From Fonsecaea monophora (taxonomy: Eukaryota; Ascomycota; Eurotiomycetes; Chaetothyriales; Herpotrichiellaceae): a stretch of DNA of 64,000 nt. Shown piece by piece: positions 1 through 10,829 of this stretch (position 1 is its first letter; the number at the start of each line of letters is the position of its first letter). The stretch lies in contig NW_019173983.1 in the NCBI RefSeq assembly GCF_001642475.1, positions 124,001 to 188,000 on the forward strand. The letters are read 5' to 3'. The position numbers and the translations under genes were made by a program. The notes beneath the pieces are model-generated. The model was not told the DNA's origin. It did not search any database and saw only the letters and a program-made list of their open reading frames with translations.

Positions 1-1735
1 ATTACCTAGTTCGCTGGTCTCGTTTGTGAGTTTCGAGCTGATCTCTGGATCTGCGTCCCCGAGCAGGTCATCGGGTTGCGCTCTCGGCTGTGGCGCTGGT
101 GATCCCGTTGCCTGTGGGATGATACTTTGGCCAAACGAGCTGGTTGGCACAAATGGTTTGAAGGTTGTGGCCGTCGTCTGTGGTGTCAAAACACCCGGGG
201 GGTTTGCGAACGGGCCAGCGTCAGTGCCACCCGTTGATTGAGGTACTTGCATAGGGGCGACCGCAGGGACCGTGGGAGCAGGACCGAATGCGTCGAGGCC
301 AAACAGGTCATCGGCGGCAGAACGTGGTTTTGTCGGCGCCGCATTTTCGAATGCTGGAGCGGTTGGCTGAGGGGGAGCAATCTGCATCTTTCGCATGCTG
401 GGAGGGATGAGAGCAGGGGGAAGAACGGATGGCAAGATGCCTCGTCCATCCTTCGTTCCTCGCTGTTGTCTGATCAAGTACATGGCCACTGCAAACTCGT
501 CCCTGTTTAATTGGCCCTCAGAGTTGATGTCCGCCAAATCCCAAATCTGGGCCAGGATCTCCTCTGGTAGCCTAGCATTTCCGAAGAACTCGACTGCTTG
601 CTCTCCAGTGATAAACCCTCTTCCTTGGCGATCGACTGTCGCAAAAATACTGTCGAATCGAGCTTTGTCGGCCGGAGTTATGGCCCATGGCTCTCCTGTC
701 GACTGCGCCGACAACGATAACGGCGTACTCACTTGCGGCTGCCTCGTGATGGGGCTTTGTGGCCGGGCGTTGTAGTTCACCGCGGGAATAGTACTTGAGC
801 CCGGACGAGATCCACTACTTAGTCGTACAGCCGGGCGACGAGTTGCGGCCTCAAAAAGGCCCGGAGGAAGTGTGTTTGGGACACCACGCATCTGGCCTGA
901 CTTGTACGAGGCCAAAAGGTGCATAGCGATCACAAATTCCGTGACATCCAACGCGCCGCGACCCTGCGTGTCGGAAAGCCCCCATATGCGCCCAAGAACT
1001 TCGTTGGGCAACCTCGCTTTTTCAAATATTTGCTTAGCCAACAACCCGGAGAGCAGCCCGTTCTCTGCGCCTGATTTCTCAAACATGGTCGAATACTCTG
1101 CGACCTTTTCTGGTGTCAAAGCAGGCACACGGATCGGGGGATGAGCCGCAGGAGTCGGGCTGGCTGGGGGTCCAGTAGATTGCTGGGCAATAGGTTGAAC
1201 GGGTTGAGGGGGAGGGGGTTGAGCCAGTTGCTCGGACAGGGGAGTGTCAAATCGAGGAAGAGGCGCAGCTGCGACAAATTAGTTCAGTCATCTCCCGACG
1301 TTCTCAACTGAACGTACTCTGAGTTGCAAGCTGGGCTGAAGGTGAACGGCCACTTTGCGCATGGCCAATAAGTCGGAGCACAACTCCAAATCCTGCTGGC
1401 GTGAGGAAGCCTCGATTTTCGGTATCGGCAATCTGCCATATCTACTGAATCGTCAACAGGGGCGCAGAGAATCCTCTCGATATTCCGAACCTGTCCTAAG
1501 ACATCCGGTGGCAGTTTTGTCCTCTCAAAGAATTTGACGGCCACATCTCCAGAGACAGCTCCGAACCCATCGGGGTCAGCTTCTTTCAGGAGCTGGCCGT
1601 AGACTCGCTTTTCCTCGGTCGTCAGGTTGAGATTCGGATGCCCTGGAATTGAGAGTGTCAGCGCCCTAGCTGAACAGACAGCCACTTGAGCAGGAGGAGC
1701 AAACCTGAGGCAGCGGATCCAATCGTCTCCGACAT
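1..1735 (-). CDS. EH-domain endocytic scaffold, Ede1/Eps15-like (3' end cut by window)
   Basis: Early-arriving scaffold of clathrin-mediated endocytosis; EH domains bind NPF motifs of cargo adaptors at the plasma membrane. The start ATG is at 1735 and the model has exons 1735-1705, 1642-1491, 1441-1318 and 1268-1, all with GT-AG borders and matching phases. Three EH domains follow one another: about residues 10-100 (motif TTEEKRVYGQLLKEADPDG), then one beginning ALTPEKVAEYSTMFEKSG, then one beginning ITPADKARFDSIFATVD. Each has the EF-hand-like IWxLADxxxxG core (IWQIADTENRG, IWGLSDTQGRG, IWDLADINSEG). A Pro/Gln-rich linker follows the third domain and is still open at base 1. Three N-terminal EH domains match yeast Ede1 better than Pan1 or End3, which have two or fewer. 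The expected coiled coil and UBA domain would lie off the left edge. The family call is firm; orthology to Ede1 is likely. Confidence 0.85.
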
Positions 1736-2438
1736 GGCCGGGCGTGGTAGGCTCGTATGCGATTGGGGAACGTCTAGATGTAGCGCATTGACGGCATGGA
1801 GAGGTCGAGGTAATGTTCAGGGAGGGACAAAGATGAGGCGCAGGTGATTCTGAATTAAGGCAGGATAACTTTTGATCTCGCGGGAACACAAGGACAGGCG
1901 ACAACGGTTTCTAAGGAAATGGCTGGAAGTCTTACGGGGATGGAGAGAGAAATGGAGATGAACTGGATGGGGTGGATCGCGATGACGAACGAGGAGCCCG
2001 GTTGTTGCCAAGCCCTGGAGCTCTCAAGCTTGAGGCGCCGGTACGACTAAGTTTGGACTGGGGGTTCTAGGTGGTGGTTCCAAGCTCAAACAAGAGGGCG
2101 GATGTTAACCTAGGTACATACGAACTGAATCTACCTGAGATCGAGCATCAATACAACCCCTGAAATACCAGGTGCCAACATGAAAGGAATAATTGTCAGC
2201 CTGGACGAGTGACTGGTGATGCTTGGTGTGAATGGTCTGCTTCGATTATGCACCACGGATGCTAACCTACAGTATGCCATCTTGTCTCACAGAGACCATC
2301 TTCAAGAACACGATTGACTCCCAATTCTTTGTCGACAGACACTCAGGATCAACTCTGAAATATCGCTTGCTCCCTGCACTCCTTGCAATAGACTCTCACG
2401 GGGTCGGAGAGGATACAAAACGCGGGAAGATACAAAAA
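1736..2438. other. Intergenic; Ede1-like upstream region
   Basis: Between the Ede1-like start and the alpha-tubulin stop, both genes on the minus strand. It must hold the promoter of the first and the 3' end of the second. Short open frames here have no recognisable similarity. Nothing else is recognised. Confidence 0.5.
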
Positions 2439-4154
2439 CTAGTGCTCCATCTCTCCCTCATCGCCCTCCTCAATGGAGTCGCTGGCCACTTCTTCGTAAT
2501 CTCTCTCCAATGCTGCGAGATCTTCGCGGGCTTCAGAGAACTCGCCTTCTTCCATACCCTCACCAACGTACCAGTGGACGAAGGCGCGCTTCGAGTACAT
2601 CAGATCGAACTTGTGAGACAGGGCAGACCACGCCTCGGCGATGGCAGTGGTGTTGGAGAGCATGCATCTATGAAGATGTTAGAAGACACGTATAGAAGGT
2701 GCATTGACATGGAACTTACACTGCTCGATTAACCTTGGCAAGATCACCGTTGGGCACCATCTGAGGAGGCTGGTAGCAGATACCAATCTTGAAGCCAGTC
2801 GGGCACCAGTCCACGAATTGAATTGTACGCTTGGTCTTCAGAGTAGCGACAGCCTGGTGCACGTCCTTGGGAACAACATCTCCGCGGTAGAGTAAGCAAG
2901 TGGCCATGTATTTGCCGTTGCGTGGGTCGCATTTGACCATCTGGTTGTTCGGTTCAAAGCAAGACATCGAGATCTCTTGCACCGAGTGAGCCTCATGCTG
3001 CGCCTTTGCCGCCGAAACAACGGGTGCATAGGCAACGAGAGGGAAATGGATGCGTGGGTATGGCACAAGGTTGGTCTGGAACTCGGCGAGATCAACGTTC
3101 AGGGACCCGTCAAATCGGAGGGAAGCAGTGATGGAGGACACAACTATTTCTTTGTCAGCTGGATCTTACCAAATGGAGGAGTGATACCCACCTTGGGCGA
3201 TCAGTCTGTTCAGATTTTCGTAGTTGGGTCGCTCGATTCCTAGATTGCGTCTGCAAATGTCGTAGATGGCTTCATTGTCTACCATGAAACTGCAATCAGA
3301 ATGCTCGAGAGTTGTGTGCGTCGTGAGGATCGAATTGTATGGCTCGACCACGGAGGTGGCGACTTGAGGAGCTGGATAGACGCAGAACTCCAACTTGCAC
3401 TTTTTGCCATAGTCAACCGAGAGACGTTCCATAAGCAAGGCACCGAACCCGGAGCCGGTACCGCCGCCGAACGAATGGAACACGAGGAAACCCTGAAGGC
3501 CACTGCAGTTATCGGCCACACGGCGAACTTTGTCCAGCACTTGATCGATCAGCTCCTTGCCGACGGTGTAGTGTCCTCGGGCATAGTTGTTTGAAGCATC
3601 CTCTTTCCCAGTGATCATCTGCTCAGGGTGGAAAAGGCTGCGATAGGCGCCAGTCCGAACCTCGTCGACGACGTTGGGTTCAAGGTCACAGTAGATGGTT
3701 CGGGGGACATATTTGCCGTTGCCTGTGCAAAACTCAATCAGCAACGAAGAGATAGGGATGATTTCCGATACCGTACCCGTCTCGGAGAAAAAGGTGCTGA
3801 AGCCTTGGTCTGGATCAGCGGCTTTGCGTTCTTCGGTAAGGTATCCATCGGGCTGGTTCAGGTCAATTTGTGGTTGGAGCCAACGACAACGGTGCACCAC
3901 CCACTTGGATTCCATGCTCGAGGCAGTACAGCTGCAACCATCAGTAATTGTCTGAGCCGATGTCTTTTGATAAGGAAGATTGTTTACCTCCCAGCATGAG
4001 TTGGCAATTTGACAGCCAGCCTGGCCAACTACAATTTGCAAATGCAGGTCAGCTTGTAGTCACAAATTCTCTAGTACAGGGGCTTTCCAAAAGGGTCGGT
4101 CAGGGACGCGTGTTTGGATCGTCACGTACCGTTCAAGCTGATGACTTCTCTCAT
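2439..4154 (-). CDS. tubA: Alpha-tubulin
   Basis: Subunit of the alpha/beta-tubulin heterodimer that polymerises into microtubules. ATG at 4154 opens MREVISLN, the invariant alpha-tubulin N-terminus. Six introns were placed by phase: after MREVISLN; after the short exon VGQAGCQIANSCWE; after LYCLEHGIQ; within ETGNGKYVPRT; within LIAQVVSSIT; and within KVNRAVCML. The tubulin signature GGGTGSG and the T-loop region are intact. The catalytic Glu region near residue 254 and the acidic C-terminal tail are also present. The length of about 450 residues is normal. The tail ends EGDEGEMEH followed by TAG, so the last residue is His rather than the usual aromatic Tyr or Phe. The gene is divergent from the Pga1-like gene across 358 bp. 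Filamentous fungi often carry two alpha-tubulins; which paralogue this is cannot be told here, so the symbol is provisional. Confidence 0.95.
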
Positions 4155-4373
4155 GGTGAAAGGGTTCCGGAGAGGGATGAGGAGGAGATGAAGGAGAAGA
4201 TGTGAGATGGATAGATGCAAGACAAGTCGACGGACAAGCAAAGGATTGGAAGAATCAATTGTTGATGGGGGAGAGAGGGTGCAGTGGGTGCAGTGGTGGT
4301 TTGCAATTGTGGGGTGGCTTCCAATTGTTGACAGCGCGCTCTTTCTTTCACCGCCTGTCCCCTGCCCCGTGAA

Positions 4374-4427
4374 GCCAATCACAACGGCTGTCTCTAGTGA
4401 CTCCACCTGTTCGCGTCACAGCCAATC
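4374..4427. promoter_or_regulatory. Two CCAAT boxes in the tubulin/Pga1-like divergent promoter
   Basis: CCAAT pentamers at 4375-4379 and 4422-4426 lie in AGCCAATCA contexts within the 358-bp divergent promoter (4155-4512). The AGCCAATCA context matches the preferred site of the fungal HAP/CBC CCAAT-binding complex. Function is inferred from the motif alone. Confidence 0.45.
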
Positions 4428-4512
4428 AAGTGGCCGCTGCGGAAGGGTTAATCAACTGCGCCATTCACGACAAACCACCGACATCATCCTTCACTCCTAT
4501 TTTCTCAACACA

Positions 4513-5276
4513 ATGGCTTATACATTTCTCATCGTCTGGCTTCTATGGCCTTACTGTGCCTTCGCCAATGTGGAGAAGGTCATTTTCCTTGCTCCTGCGG
4601 CTGACAATCTACCCCAAGATGCGAGTATTGACAATCTGTTTCTGACACGCCTGTCGGAACAATATCCAAGTGTTAGAACTCACATCAATGCGAGCTTCCC
4701 AAGTACAGACTTCCCAAAGGGAATTGAGAGCTGGTTCTTACTCGAAGGTCTGCGCCCCGGAAGACGGTATGAGCTTCGAATATGTTGGTTGGCAACTGTA
4801 GGAGGATGCCCTTCCTGGTAGTGAACGTGGCTGACTCTCCCCAGCAACCTACATCCTTCTGGCTCTATACGCATTCTCTGGATCATGCCTTCGCAACGCC
4901 CAACCTCCTGGCCTCACTGAGTGACTACGCTTATGCACGGCATGCACAGCTTGGCTCCGAAGATAGTCGGAGCCTCCTGCAACGGAAAGCCGAGGCCAGC
5001 ACAAGCGATGTCGGGTCAACTTTCTTGTTCCTCCAGGTACTCGCTGCTGCAGACTATTTCAGCCTGAACCAGACAATCATGGAGGTCGTGCCTCCCGTGG
5101 CCGTCGACATAATCTTAGACCCATACATCCTCAACGTCTTGCCCCAGTCACTTGCTCCCACGGGACTATATCTCCTCGTGATCGCAGTGGGCGCATGGTT
5201 CCTTTCAACCTGGATTCCAAAGCTCTTGGCCAGCTCTGTAACACACCAGGTTCAATTAAAAGCAAAACAAACTTGA
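4513..5276 (+). CDS. Pga1-like ER membrane protein (GPI-mannosyltransferase II subunit family)
   Basis: A 238-residue protein from two exons (4513-4797, 4845-5276; GT-AG, phase 0). It has an N-terminal signal peptide (MAYTFLIVWLLWPYCAFA), a lumenal domain and a C-terminal transmembrane helix near residues 205-225 (LYLLVIAVGAWFLSTWI). The lumenal part contains ESWFLLEGLRPGRRYELRICW and SFWLY. These segments resemble fungal proteins assigned to Pga1, the partner of the Gpi18/PIG-V mannosyltransferase that adds the second mannose to GPI precursors in the ER. That assignment rests on remembered family features and topology, not an alignment, so it is moderate. Splicing is needed: the exon-1 frame runs into a stop at 4819-4821, and the join restores ATQPTSFW. 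The gene is divergent from alpha-tubulin and convergent with the Zn2Cys6 gene, whose stop is 10 bp away. Confidence 0.6.
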
Positions 5277-5286
5277 CTGATGCTGG

Positions 5287-7542
5287 TCATGGCCTAACCA
5301 TCGAGAAAGGATCCTGCAGCTGATCGAAGTCCGTCATTAACGAGAAGAGTGGGAACTCTTCAGTGTATGATGGTAGACTTGGTATACCGGACCCATCTGG
5401 TGAGAGGTAATCTGCTTCTGGCATCTGTCCGAAATCGGTGCGTGGCAGAGGTGGGATGGCATCAGTAGCCTCCTCCCCATTATACGCCAATACTCCAGAG
5501 GTGGTCAGCACAGGGCCGCGACTCTCTGGCGGCATGTCGAACCGCAGCTGCCACGGTGGCGCGGCGTCACCAGATTCCTCTGCGGCATCAAACAGCGCCG
5601 TTGTGCCATCGTTGGTCTGAGCGATTTCTGAGGCCGAAATCTGACTGGGTGTGTGGTTGCCGGTAGTCGCTTTGCTTGAACCTGCACCGTTTGTCTTGTT
5701 GATAGGATCACCAAAAATGTTGTGGATGTCTTGTCGGCGCCTCTGCATTTGCATTTGGTCTCGCCGTCGAATGTGCTCAATCGCTGCCAGGCGCAGATAG
5801 CTGGTGATCTCAAAGTGTCGTCGGGCCGACATGTCATCCTTTGCCATGATTGTCAAGATAGCCTCCGCTTGGGCAATGCTGCTGAGCAACGGGAACGTCT
5901 TATCGAAGTCGCCAAAGATGGCAAAGCCGATCACCATAGCCGATATAAATGTGCTGTTGGTAATCATGAACAGTCGCTTGGGTACTCCCGGGGTATGAAC
6001 AATATCGGTCGCAATCTCGATGCTCCTCAACGCAGCATCAATACAGGCCTCACTCAGAGTCATTGTCACCGAGTTTCCGGCGCCGTCGTCATCCTCGGAA
6101 CGGCCTTTGATCTTCGAGGACACCTTGAAGATCAGAAATGGTCTGGTCAAGAGAATAATCGACCAATAATAAGCGCCCTTCAAATGGGCGATGCCGATTG
6201 TCTGTCGCAGTGTCGGGGAAGTAGAGCCACTCTTCTGGTCCAAACTGTCGGCTTGCAGACCTGCCGGCAACTGCATGGTCCAGTCTCGATATTGCCGGGA
6301 GATGCTTTCCACAAGCTGAACAGATACTTCCCGACGACAATAGACCTCGTTCAATATCCGCTCAAAGATAAAACATATCCTCAACGTCGCCGAGGTGTTG
6401 CGTCCGTTCATCTGGATATCTTCGTAGTCTCTGGTGGAGCGGTTCCAAGACACACTTCCACCGTCTACTTCGGATGTCGCTGGCGGTCGGCCGAGTGAGC
6501 CGCTCATGTAGAGGTCGAGGACGCGCAGACTCTTCCACACTCGCTCGCGCGCGAGCCTTTCTCTCGGTTCGAACAAGTTTGATATGTCGCTTCTGTGCAA
6601 CCCTAGAGCATACGCGGCTCGGACGGCAATGCCTAGCAGCATGAATGCGCCGTTTCTTCTCACGGCGGACAACATGTAGAAGGTGATCAAGGCGTAGGCC
6701 TGGATGGTCAGGACACTGGGATCCTCCAAGAAACTCGAGACTCCGATCTCTCGACCACGGGAAAAGTAGAATTCTGCCTGGTCCAGGTCCTCGGCGTCGC
6801 GCGTCAAGGCGCCGATAGCCATGACTAGATAATATATGGAACTGTTGAAATCCGTCTCGGCGGATGGGTCGCTCGTCCATGCACACAGATGGTGGGTGAT
6901 ATCGTCAGGGTCGAAGAGGTCAATCACGCCGCTCGACGCCAGCAGATAATGTTTGATCAGGTCCTGGGCCTCAGCCAAGCTAGGCTTCGGGTGTTGCGAC
7001 TGCGCCGGCGTCGGCGCCTTGGGAGGTGGAATGACCTCGCACATGGCATGTCGTAGCGGGTCTGAGGTCAGTTGACACTCTCCAATCTCTGCCTTGACCA
7101 AGCGGCGAATGTTCTGGACAAACGCCAGGTTGCTCGAGTCGCCGACGAAGATGAACTTGCCGCGACCATCGCGGAGCAGTCTGGCCAGCTTGGGCACAGG
7201 GGCTCTCGACACGAGTGCATCCGGATCCTTGTCGTACTGGGGAGATTTTGGAGCGCTTCTCGACCCGGACAGCGTGAGGAGCGACTCGATGGCGATCTCG
7301 GCATCATTGGACTCGTTCAAGGCATCCTTGAGGGTGATGGGATGAGATGACGCGGTACTGCCCTGACGCTGTGAGCCTCGTTTGGAGTAGGCCTCGGTGA
7401 AGATGCATTCAGACTCGCGACAACGGCGCTTGCAGAGCAGGCAAGGTTGTTGTCCGTCACATTTCTCCTTTCTGCGCTTGCAAGTGTCGCAGGCCCGCGC
7501 CACGCGTTTCCGGTCTTCGTCCTTGACGCGCGGACGAGGCAT
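5287..7542 (-). CDS. Zn2Cys6 transcription factor with fungal_trans domain
   Basis: Predicted nuclear DNA-binding regulator of 751 residues in one exon. I chose the ATG at 7542 (MPRPRVKDEDRKRVARAC). A longer frame upstream begins only with GTG. The zinc cluster near residues 17-46 reads CX2CX6CX5CX2CX8C, with an extra Cys inside the last loop (KRRCRESEC), and basic residues between Cys 2 and Cys 3. A central fungal_trans-type helical domain follows, with LARERVWKSLRVLDLYMSGSLGRPP as its recognisable core. The C-terminus is Ser/Pro/acidic-rich and likely activating. It lies 614 bp downstream of, and on the same strand as, an intradiol dioxygenase, so control of aromatic catabolism is a reasonable guess. 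Target genes are unknown. Confidence 0.85.
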   Translation of the reverse strand: MPRPRVKDEDRKRVARACDTCKRRKEKCDGQQPCLLCKRRCRESECIFTEAYSKRGSQRQGSTASSHPITLKDALNESNDAEIAIESLLTLSGSRSAPKSPQYDKDPDALVSRAPVPKLARLLRDGRGKFIFVGDSSNLAFVQNIRRLVKAEIGECQLTSDPLRHAMCEVIPPPKAPTPAQSQHPKPSLAEAQDLIKHYLLASSGVIDLFDPDDITHHLCAWTSDPSAETDFNSSIYYLVMAIGALTRDAEDLDQAEFYFSRGREIGVSSFLEDPSVLTIQAYALITFYMLSAVRRNGAFMLLGIAVRAAYALGLHRSDISNLFEPRERLARERVWKSLRVLDLYMSGSLGRPPATSEVDGGSVSWNRSTRDYEDIQMNGRNTSATLRICFIFERILNEVYCRREVSVQLVESISRQYRDWTMQLPAGLQADSLDQKSGSTSPTLRQTIGIAHLKGAYYWSIILLTRPFLIFKVSSKIKGRSEDDDGAGNSVTMTLSEACIDAALRSIEIATDIVHTPGVPKRLFMITNSTFISAMVIGFAIFGDFDKTFPLLSSIAQAEAILTIMAKDDMSARRHFEITSYLRLAAIEHIRRRDQMQMQRRRQDIHNIFGDPINKTNGAGSSKATTGNHTPSQISASEIAQTNDGTTALFDAAEESGDAAPPWQLRFDMPPESRGPVLTTSGVLAYNGEEATDAIPPLPRTDFGQMPEADYLSPDGSGIPSLPSYTEEFPLFSLMTDFDQLQDPFSMVRP

Positions 7543-8156
7543 GAGGCATGCGACCACTCAGAGTTCGTCTGATCATCAGCCTCGTAGCCTTGTGACGGGC
7601 GGTGTATCGATGACTCACTCACGGGGTTCACTTTCCGGGTTTTTTTGGATGGGTGCCAGGTCAGAAAAACTCGGATATAGCACCTTTTCGTGAGGAGGTG
7701 GAGTTTGTTTTTGGAAATCTGAGGTTGCGGTCATCTGCTGGGAACCGTCGGAAGCGGGCAGGGAAGAAAAGTTGGAGAGAGAGAGGGGGGGGCGATGAAT
7801 AATGGAGCTGAGACAGCCCGTGACTCCCCTAAATTTGGTGGTTCTCCGTGCCCAGATTTCTCAGTGGGGGCGCGGGGAAGCGGCCCAATCATGCATGGTG
7901 TATAGTTAAAGGCGGGATGTTCAACCGAGTATATAATACTCGGGAACTCGTATTCGAGCAGGGGTGATTTGTCCGGCTCGTTGGCGCCAATGGCTGATTT
8001 CAGTGGCTGGAGCGCCGCTACATATCAAAACACACAAGTTTGCATCCACCAAGTACTCATAAGCTTGGGATTAAGGGCTCTTCTCGTCCAGGTCATATAC
8101 CCCATACACAGCTTGTACATCCTACATCAACATAATCAGCAGCTCCGTTGTGATCC
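7543..8156. other. Intergenic; promoter of the Zn2Cys6 gene
   Basis: This region contains a short G-run after a GAGAGA stretch near 7780-7795 and a TATATAATA stretch near 7930. No gene is recognised; it should contain the promoter of the regulator to its left. Confidence 0.4.
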
Positions 8157-9250
8157 TTAAAAACCGCGACCCATGCCTTCGGTCACTAGCGCTTCGCCGG
8201 ATTCTCCCTTAGAGGACAGCGGAGCCATCTTAATGTCATATCTCAATTCCTTTTGGGCCTGCGCGTCACCTTGTCGGGGTACGAACTCGACAATCAAGGA
8301 GTCCTTGACCGCAAAGACAGAATCATCGTCGAGATACTTGCTCTCCTTGTCGAAAATCTGGGTCGTGATGGGCTTGTAGCCCTCGGCCAACACCTGCGCG
8401 ACTGTCACTTTCTGATCTCTGGAGGCACGGGGCTTCAATACTCACGATGAAATGGATGTGGGCTGGTCTGTAGGGGTGTCTGTCAAGCAATTGGAGCAGT
8501 TTACCCGCTGGTCCATCGTACGGGATCGGGTAAGGGGTTGGTCTCAAGCAATAGAAGCCGTACTCTCCGTTCTCATCCGTGTAGAACTTGCCGCATAGGT
8601 TCGACTTTGGTTGGTTCTCATCCTGTTGTTCGTACAACCCTGCAAGGCTCCACGTCAGCACTCCCTTGCTCACCACATGGGATTGTTTAGACCGACCGTT
8701 TGTGGATGCTTGCCAAACATCGACTGAAGCATTCCTCAAGGGCTTGTTGGTAATGGCATCCACAACTTGGCCGTACAAATACACAACTTCGGCATCCTGC
8801 GGAGTATTGGTGGAGATGCTGTCGCCCTTCTTGCGGATCGTGTGGTCAGTCTGGAAGAAGGGACCAAGTATAGCACTCTGAGTGGCCAGATCGGCGGCTT
8901 CGGCTGCCTTCTTGTATGTGATTTCATCCACGAGTCTGTACAGTCAGCATAGGCCCTTGCATACCCTTTTCAGTTTTCACCTACGTTTCCAAGCCGACAA
9001 CATCGCACACCAGTTGACCTTCATTCCGTCTGTCATTGCTCATCTGGCCGGCCCAGTTGATCAAACGAACACCCTCATCCCACTCTTCCACTGTCAACTC
9101 AATCTCGCGAGCAAAGTCGTGAAGGTGTGTGATCAAGCTGGTCATGACTTCCCGCATCCGAGGGGAAGTCTTGGGACCCATGGCATTGATAACATTCCGG
9201 GTGAAGGTGGGATCAAAGCGCGCAGCGCCTGATTTGTTGTTGCCGTTCAT
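8157..9250 (-). CDS. Intradiol ring-cleavage dioxygenase (hydroxyquinol/catechol 1,2-dioxygenase type)
   Basis: Non-haem Fe(III) enzyme that opens catechol or hydroxyquinol between the two hydroxylated carbons to give muconate or maleylacetate, feeding the 3-oxoadipate pathway. ATG at 9250 (MNGNNKSGAARFDPTF); an upstream TTG was rejected. There are four exons. Intron 1 is in GLET/LVDE. Intron 2 is in STNG/LYEQQ, where the spliced join restores the conserved STNGLYEQQ. Intron 3 is in HIHFI/VLAEGYKP. The product is about 315 residues. The N-terminal dioxygenase domain is followed by the catalytic beta-domain. The expected Fe ligands are the Tyr in GLYEQQ, a Tyr in YGFYCLRPTPYP, and the two His of RPAHIHF. 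SAILGPFF and the overall layout resemble the hydroxyquinol subgroup more than bacterial catA. The neighbouring Zn2Cys6 gene may regulate it. Confidence 0.88.
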
Positions 9251-10829
9251 GTTGGACAAGTTTTGATTCGATGGTTGGATTCAGGTGGCCCGGAGGACTT
9301 GCACTAGAACGCGACAGTAGAAGCAATGCGTCACTGACGGTGAATTTGGCGGGCTTGAAGTTTGTGCGAGAGGAAAGTAGACAGGATGCTCTGTGCAAAA
9401 GAGAGGAACTGTCTGATTCAAATAGGATTGGCAATTGCAATGACTTGTTTCGTGGAAAGCCACCATCGGCTTCAGGACGGGGAGAACCATAACCCTAGTC
9501 CACACCCCAGACAACTCGCAGGCTGAGGCCAAAGGATCCATACGGAACCGTGTACGAAGGTTCGCGCGAAGGTGTCGAGCTCATCCCGCAATACCCCGCC
9601 CCGAACACTTCCTGCATCGGATCTCGCGCCGCCTGGACTGTTGCTTCTAACCACTAAACCCAGATAGCTAGAGCCGAGACTGGTTAGATCAGCTGCGCTA
9701 GTTGTGCAAATGCGGCTAGTGCACCTCGCCGTTTGAACTTCGGAAGCAGACTGTGCCGTCAGGTGCTCAACGCCGCCCCGTCGGCTTCCAGTTTCGGGAC
9801 GCGCACTCACTTCTTCGTCTACCCATCCACACCTCGTTCTGATATTGTCGACGCGCACAAATGCTCAAAGCTCTGGTCTTTCTGTGGTGTGACTGTCTAG
9901 TACGCGCCTCTGACATACCCGATCGCACCACGAACCATTATTAACCAGGACGGAATGCTCCGCTGTTCCTCCATGATGTGGGCTGATCTGTCTTCCCTCC
10001 AGCAATTGCTTCCGATGAGAGCGAAGCAGATCAGATTATATTCACCTCCATCATCATGCTTGACCTGTCTCTCGTAATCCATCACGATGCTGCATATACG
10101 GTACAAACAAATGATTGGCCACCGCTCGTCTTTGAACGGTACGCTCTCAGAGAAAAGATCGGATTAGGAAGTCGACAGAAGCGACGAGGTGCAAACTCAT
10201 AACCACACAAGTCAGGTTGTCAGTCTCAACGATGCCGTCCTCACAGAGTCGGTGACATCTACTGCAAGGAAAATCAAATCAGGTGTACAATCTTGGTCAT
10301 TGGGGCGGAATCGTGCTTTGCAAGACAATCATCGATGCTCTGCAACCACCCAGCCTTAGATCAGGCTGCGGGACCAAGACAAATTGAAACACACCCATCA
10401 AGCAACCCCAGCGAAGGAAGGGAAGCCCTTCCACGACTTCTGCAAGCCCATCTCTCGGCCCGCCAGCTGCCAGTCGAGATCGACACCGGCCATGCGGCTT
10501 GCCGTTGACTTCGTGGCACCAATCTGAAGTCAGCAAAGGTTTGATGCTGTGTTACCGTCCGATTGCTCTTGGTTCTCTGGCTATCTCGTCCTCTCATTGC
10601 GAAGTTGTCGCACATTCTTCGCTTGCTGTTGCGTTCCGTGATGCCCATTCATCCTATCAAGATGGGGGGCAGATGTCCCCCGTCTACTCTTCCTCTACCT
10701 GCACAGGTTTTGTTCCTTCAAAATGCTTCTAATCATCAGGAAGTACCCAGCAGTACATCGAGTTGAACCAGGTACCGACCGGTCATTCCCCTATTTCGCG
10801 CAAACTTCGCCCAGAGCCTTGTCGAAGTG
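9251..10829. other. 1.6-kb intergenic region, nothing recognised
   Basis: Only short open frames without family features are visible on either strand. It separates the divergently oriented dioxygenase (minus) and membrane-protein gene (plus), so it holds both promoters. Confidence 0.4.

Noticed and set aside
2232..2732. 166-codon plus-strand frame
   Set aside because: Antisense to the alpha-tubulin C-terminal exon and its 3' region; no similarity.
7542..7557. GTG start five codons upstream of the Zn2Cys6 regulator
   Set aside because: Nuclear fungal genes use ATG; the ATG at 7542 is close to the zinc cluster as usual. Similar non-ATG extensions were rejected for the dioxygenase (9259), MFS (40275) and permease (47945).
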